Of a stretch of 64,000 nucleotides of DNA, positions 62,100 to 64,000 are shown piece after piece. The translations under genes and the position numbers were made by a program. Origin of the DNA: JAKAVN01 sp963734845 (lineage in GTDB: Bacteria; Desulfobacterota; Binatia; Binatales; Binataceae); the NCBI GenBank assembly GCA_963734845.1, contig CAVTIS010000002.1, positions 219,503 through 283,502 of the forward strand, in the 5' to 3' direction. Under the pieces are notes generated by a model. That model did no database searches. It was not told the origin of the DNA and worked only from the letters and a program-made list of their open reading frames with translations. Each line of letters starts with the position of its first letter. Within the stretch, counting starts at the first letter, position 1.

Positions 62100-62278
62100 T
62101 GTCTTTCCAGCCACGCGGCGACGTCGCTCTCGTACCAGTAGATCCGGCCACCCTTCGGGCCGTACCGGACAGGCGGTGGAAAGGCGCCAATGGTCATGAG
62201 GCGCCAGATGCTGCAGCGATGAAGCCGCACCCGCTTCGACACCTGCTTGACCGTGAGTCGCGTGTCGTCGTTTTTCAT
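62096..62278 (-). CDS. AlpA-family phage-type regulator
   Basis: 60 aa from the ATG at 62278. RLTVKQVSKRVRLHRCSIWR, FPPPVRYGPKGGRIYWYESD and VAAWLERQ: the AlpA/excisionase winged helix (YWYESDVAAW). Such proteins act as excisionases or activators of integrases. Divergent from the integrase unit, and first gene of the replication operon. Confidence 0.87.
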   Translation of the reverse strand: MKNDDTRLTVKQVSKRVRLHRCSIWRLMTIGAFPPPVRYGPKGGRIYWYESDVAAWLERQ

Positions 62279-62295
62279 TGTCTCTAAGCGTTTCA

Positions 62296-62342
62296 CACCT
62301 CAGGTGGGACATTTGCAAAACCCAAAGCGGTTTTGATATACT
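62296..62342. promoter_or_regulatory. Divergent control region of the element
   Basis: Plus-strand promoter: TTGCAA (62313-62318), 18-base spacer, TATACT (62337-62342). Two palindromes overlap or precede it: CACCTCAGGTG (62296-62306) and CAAAACC-6-GGTTTTG (62316-62335), the second covering the -35 to -10 spacer. Likely operators for the AlpA-like or helix-turn-helix protein. The -10 lies only 7 bases before the ATG at 62350, so the mRNA may be leaderless. Confidence 0.6.
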
Positions 62343-62349
62343 GAAGACC

Positions 62350-62709
62350 ATGAAAAGAAAAAACCCACACGCCGTAGCTCTCGGTCGGCTTGGTGGCAAG
62401 GTAGGCGGGCGGGTCAAATCGGAAGCGAAAACGAGAGCGGCTCAGGAGAATGGGCGGCTCGGTGGGCGACCGCGGAAGCCCGGACCCGAGGAGGAGATCG
62501 AGCGCACGACACGTAAGGCCGCGACCGCACCCAGGCTCAGCGAAGAGGAGATCGAGCGGATGGTACGCGCCACGGCCGGGCTCAGCGAGGACAAGGCTGA
62601 GGGCGTGATTCGTTGGCTGCTGCGGGGGGGGGACAAGTGGACGGAAGACAGCTTACGCTCTTTTCTCGATCGAGCGTATAAAGATTCCAAAAGGGAGACA
62701 CAGTCATGA
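62350..62709 (+). CDS. Small basic element protein preceding the integrase
   Basis: 119 aa. NPHAVALGRLGGKVGGRVKS, then GRLGGRPRKPGPEEEIE is a repeated GRLGG pattern seen in small proteins on mobile elements (often antitoxin-like or DNA-binding). C-terminal helices (LSEEEIERMVRATAGLS; WTEDSLRSFLDRAYKDS). The stop overlaps the integrase start (ATGA), so the two are co-translated. Possible recombination directionality factor or accessory regulator. Confidence 0.65.
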   Translation: MKRKNPHAVALGRLGGKVGGRVKSEAKTRAAQENGRLGGRPRKPGPEEEIERTTRKAATAPRLSEEEIERMVRATAGLSEDKAEGVIRWLLRGGDKWTEDSLRSFLDRAYKDSKRETQS

Positions 62710-63785
62710 AAGGAACAGGCGGTCTCTATCTGCGCGGCTCCATCTGGTGGATCCGCTATAGCCACCGCGGCGTCGAATACCGGGAATCGTCCGAGTCAAC
62801 GTCCGAAACCGTCGCGCGCAAACTGCTCAGCGCCCGCATCAAGGAAACCGGACGGCGCGGAAAATTTCTCGGCCCCTCCGAAGAGAAGCTTACCTTCGAG
62901 GACCTTGCCGCCACGATCACGTCGGACTACGCCGTCAACGCCTTTCGCAGCACGCGCAGGATCGAGGGCGCCCTAAAGCACCTACGAGCCTACTTCGGGC
63001 TCTCCCGCGCCGTCGACATCACAACTGACAGAGTTCGGGCCTACGTGGTCAAACGCCGTGAGGCCGGAGCCGCCAGCGCAACCGTGAACCGCGAACTCGC
63101 GGCGCTCAAGCGCGCCCTCGCGATCGCCATCAAGGACGAGCGACTGTCCCGCGCGCCGCATATCGAGATGCTCGACGAGAGCGGCAACGCGCGCCAGGGC
63201 TTTCTCGAGCACGCCGATTTCACCGCCCTTCGCGACGCGCTGCCCGAGTATCTGCGCGATCCGGTCACGTTCCTTTACCTGTCCGGCTGGCGAGTATCCG
63301 AAATGAAATCGCTCGAATGGAAAGACGTCGACGCGGACGGCGGCATGATCCGTCTCGCCCCCGAGAAGTCCAAGACCAAGGAGGGGCGCACACTGCCCAT
63401 CAGCGGCGAGCTCGCCGAGGTTATGGCCCGCGCCCAAGCCGCGCGACGGCTGAACTGTCCGACCGTGTTCCACCACGACGGCAAGGCGATCCTCGACTTT
63501 CGCGGGAGTTGGGCGGCCGCGGCCACCAAGGTCGGGCTCGGCCACCTGCTCGTCCACGACCTGCGCCGCTGCGCTATCCGCAACCTCGTGCGCGCCGGCG
63601 TGGGAGACGCCGTGGCGATGAGGCTGTCGGGTCATAAGACCCGCTCGGTTTTCGACCGCTACAACATCGTGAGCGAGGCCGACCTGACCGCCGCGACCGA
63701 GCGCCGCGACGCCTACCTCAGCGGACGGTCAACCGAACGCCGAGTCGTCCCGCTCGGAGCCGGACACGCAAAAAGTGAGAAATAA
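62706..63785 (+). CDS. Tyrosine recombinase/integrase
   Basis: 359 aa. N-terminal arm (GSIWWIRYSHRGVEYRESSE), core-binding helices (AYFGLSRAVDITTDRVRAYV) and catalytic domain: Arg in YLSGWRVSEMKSLEW, H-x-x-R in LVHDLRRCAIRNLVRAG, LSGHKTRSVFDRYNIV with His and nucleophile Tyr. Complete. Integrates the element, probably near the right edge of the window. Confidence 0.93.
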   Translation: MKGTGGLYLRGSIWWIRYSHRGVEYRESSESTSETVARKLLSARIKETGRRGKFLGPSEEKLTFEDLAATITSDYAVNAFRSTRRIEGALKHLRAYFGLSRAVDITTDRVRAYVVKRREAGAASATVNRELAALKRALAIAIKDERLSRAPHIEMLDESGNARQGFLEHADFTALRDALPEYLRDPVTFLYLSGWRVSEMKSLEWKDVDADGGMIRLAPEKSKTKEGRTLPISGELAEVMARAQAARRLNCPTVFHHDGKAILDFRGSWAAAATKVGLGHLLVHDLRRCAIRNLVRAGVGDAVAMRLSGHKTRSVFDRYNIVSEADLTAATERRDAYLSGRSTERRVVPLGAGHAKSEK

Positions 63786-64000
63786 GCCGCTACGCAACCT
63801 AACCGACGCCATACCGTCGCCGCAAAAGTGAGTCGGTGAGTCGTGTGAGTCACTGCGCCGCCCAAATATTTTCATTTTTCGGTTTTAGTGCTGACCCGCA
63901 CAAAACCTGTACAATTAGAGCGATCCGACCGTCTGAGCGCGCGTCCGTCTCGTCGCACTGTCCGTTCTAACTATTTAATTCTATTGCGCTTTTAGAGAGT
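63786..64000. other. AT-rich end region, no gene
   Basis: 215 bases after the integrase with stretches such as AAATATTTTCATTTTTCGG and CTAACTATTTAATTCTATT, clearly richer in A/T than the rest. Probably the attachment-site side of the element, but no repeat could be paired inside the window. Confidence 0.4.

Noticed and set aside
1..64000. CRISPR array or complete prophage
   Set aside because: No regularly spaced repeats, cas genes, capsid, tail or terminase large-subunit genes were seen.

Overview
GC-rich (roughly 60-65 percent) chromosomal DNA from a soil-type bacterium that I cannot place with certainty. The combination of a two-subunit TTQ amine dehydrogenase, F420/deazaflavin-type oxidoreductase, polyphosphate glucokinase, AzgA-type permease and a large stress cluster would fit an uncultured Binatota, Rokubacteria or deltaproteobacterial lineage; this is inference from gene content only.

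Layout. (1) 1-4.7 kb: a decayed tRNA-Ser with a dispersed repeat derived from its 3' end, an aldo/keto reductase, a deazaflavin oxidoreductase, then debris of a serine recombinase, an IS5-type transposase and an mlaA gene. (2) 4.7-27 kb: a stress and low-oxygen metabolism cluster, mostly on the minus strand: CBS-ACT protein, BCAM0308-like zinc protein, site-2 protease with CBS domains, a coupled acyl-CoA synthetase - pyruvate dehydrogenase E1a/E1b/E2 - acyl carrier protein operon, hemerythrin, hydrolase-phosphoribosyltransferase fusion, OsmC, DUF2267, cytochrome c, DksA-type factor, PRPP synthetase, BON protein, GYD protein, Hsp20, ribosome hibernation factor with cold-shock domain, pyruvate kinase and CHAD protein. 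Its content recalls the low-oxygen-activated (lxa) locus of Burkholderia cenocepacia. Several members survive only as fragments (UspA twice, nicotinate phosphoribosyltransferase, nrdJ). (3) 27-40.5 kb: a PolX/site-2 protease chimera, a DrrAB-like ABC exporter, a glycosyltransferase-like protein, amine dehydrogenase subunits, ilvD, phosphoglucomutase, polyphosphate glucokinase, a purine permease and a DsbA-like protein. (4) 40.8-44 kb: the 5' half of a tRNA-Leu followed by gene scraps and the end of a tyrosine recombinase. (5) 44-54.7 kb: two amidases, a very large adenylate cyclase/ATPase/TPR protein, HdeD-like, SRAP, acyl-CoA dehydrogenase-like and epoxide-hydrolase-fold genes. (6) 54.7-56.5 kb: a second graveyard with two inverted copies of a 47-bp palindrome, hsdS and katG ends. 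(7) 56.5-64 kb: an integrated element with tyrosine integrase, divergent AlpA-type regulator, helicase-like replication gene (frameshifted), and a tightly overlapping operon of unknown genes that includes a GIY-YIG protein and a J-domain protein. A fresh IS630-type insertion splits the GIY-YIG gene.

How it works together: region 2 links acetyl-CoA supply (PDH, acyl-CoA synthetase), nucleotide precursors (PRPP synthetase, phosphoribosyltransferases), ribosome hibernation and protein or envelope protection, as expected of a dormancy or oxygen-limitation programme. Regions 1, 4, 6 and 7 show repeated integration, deletion and gene decay.
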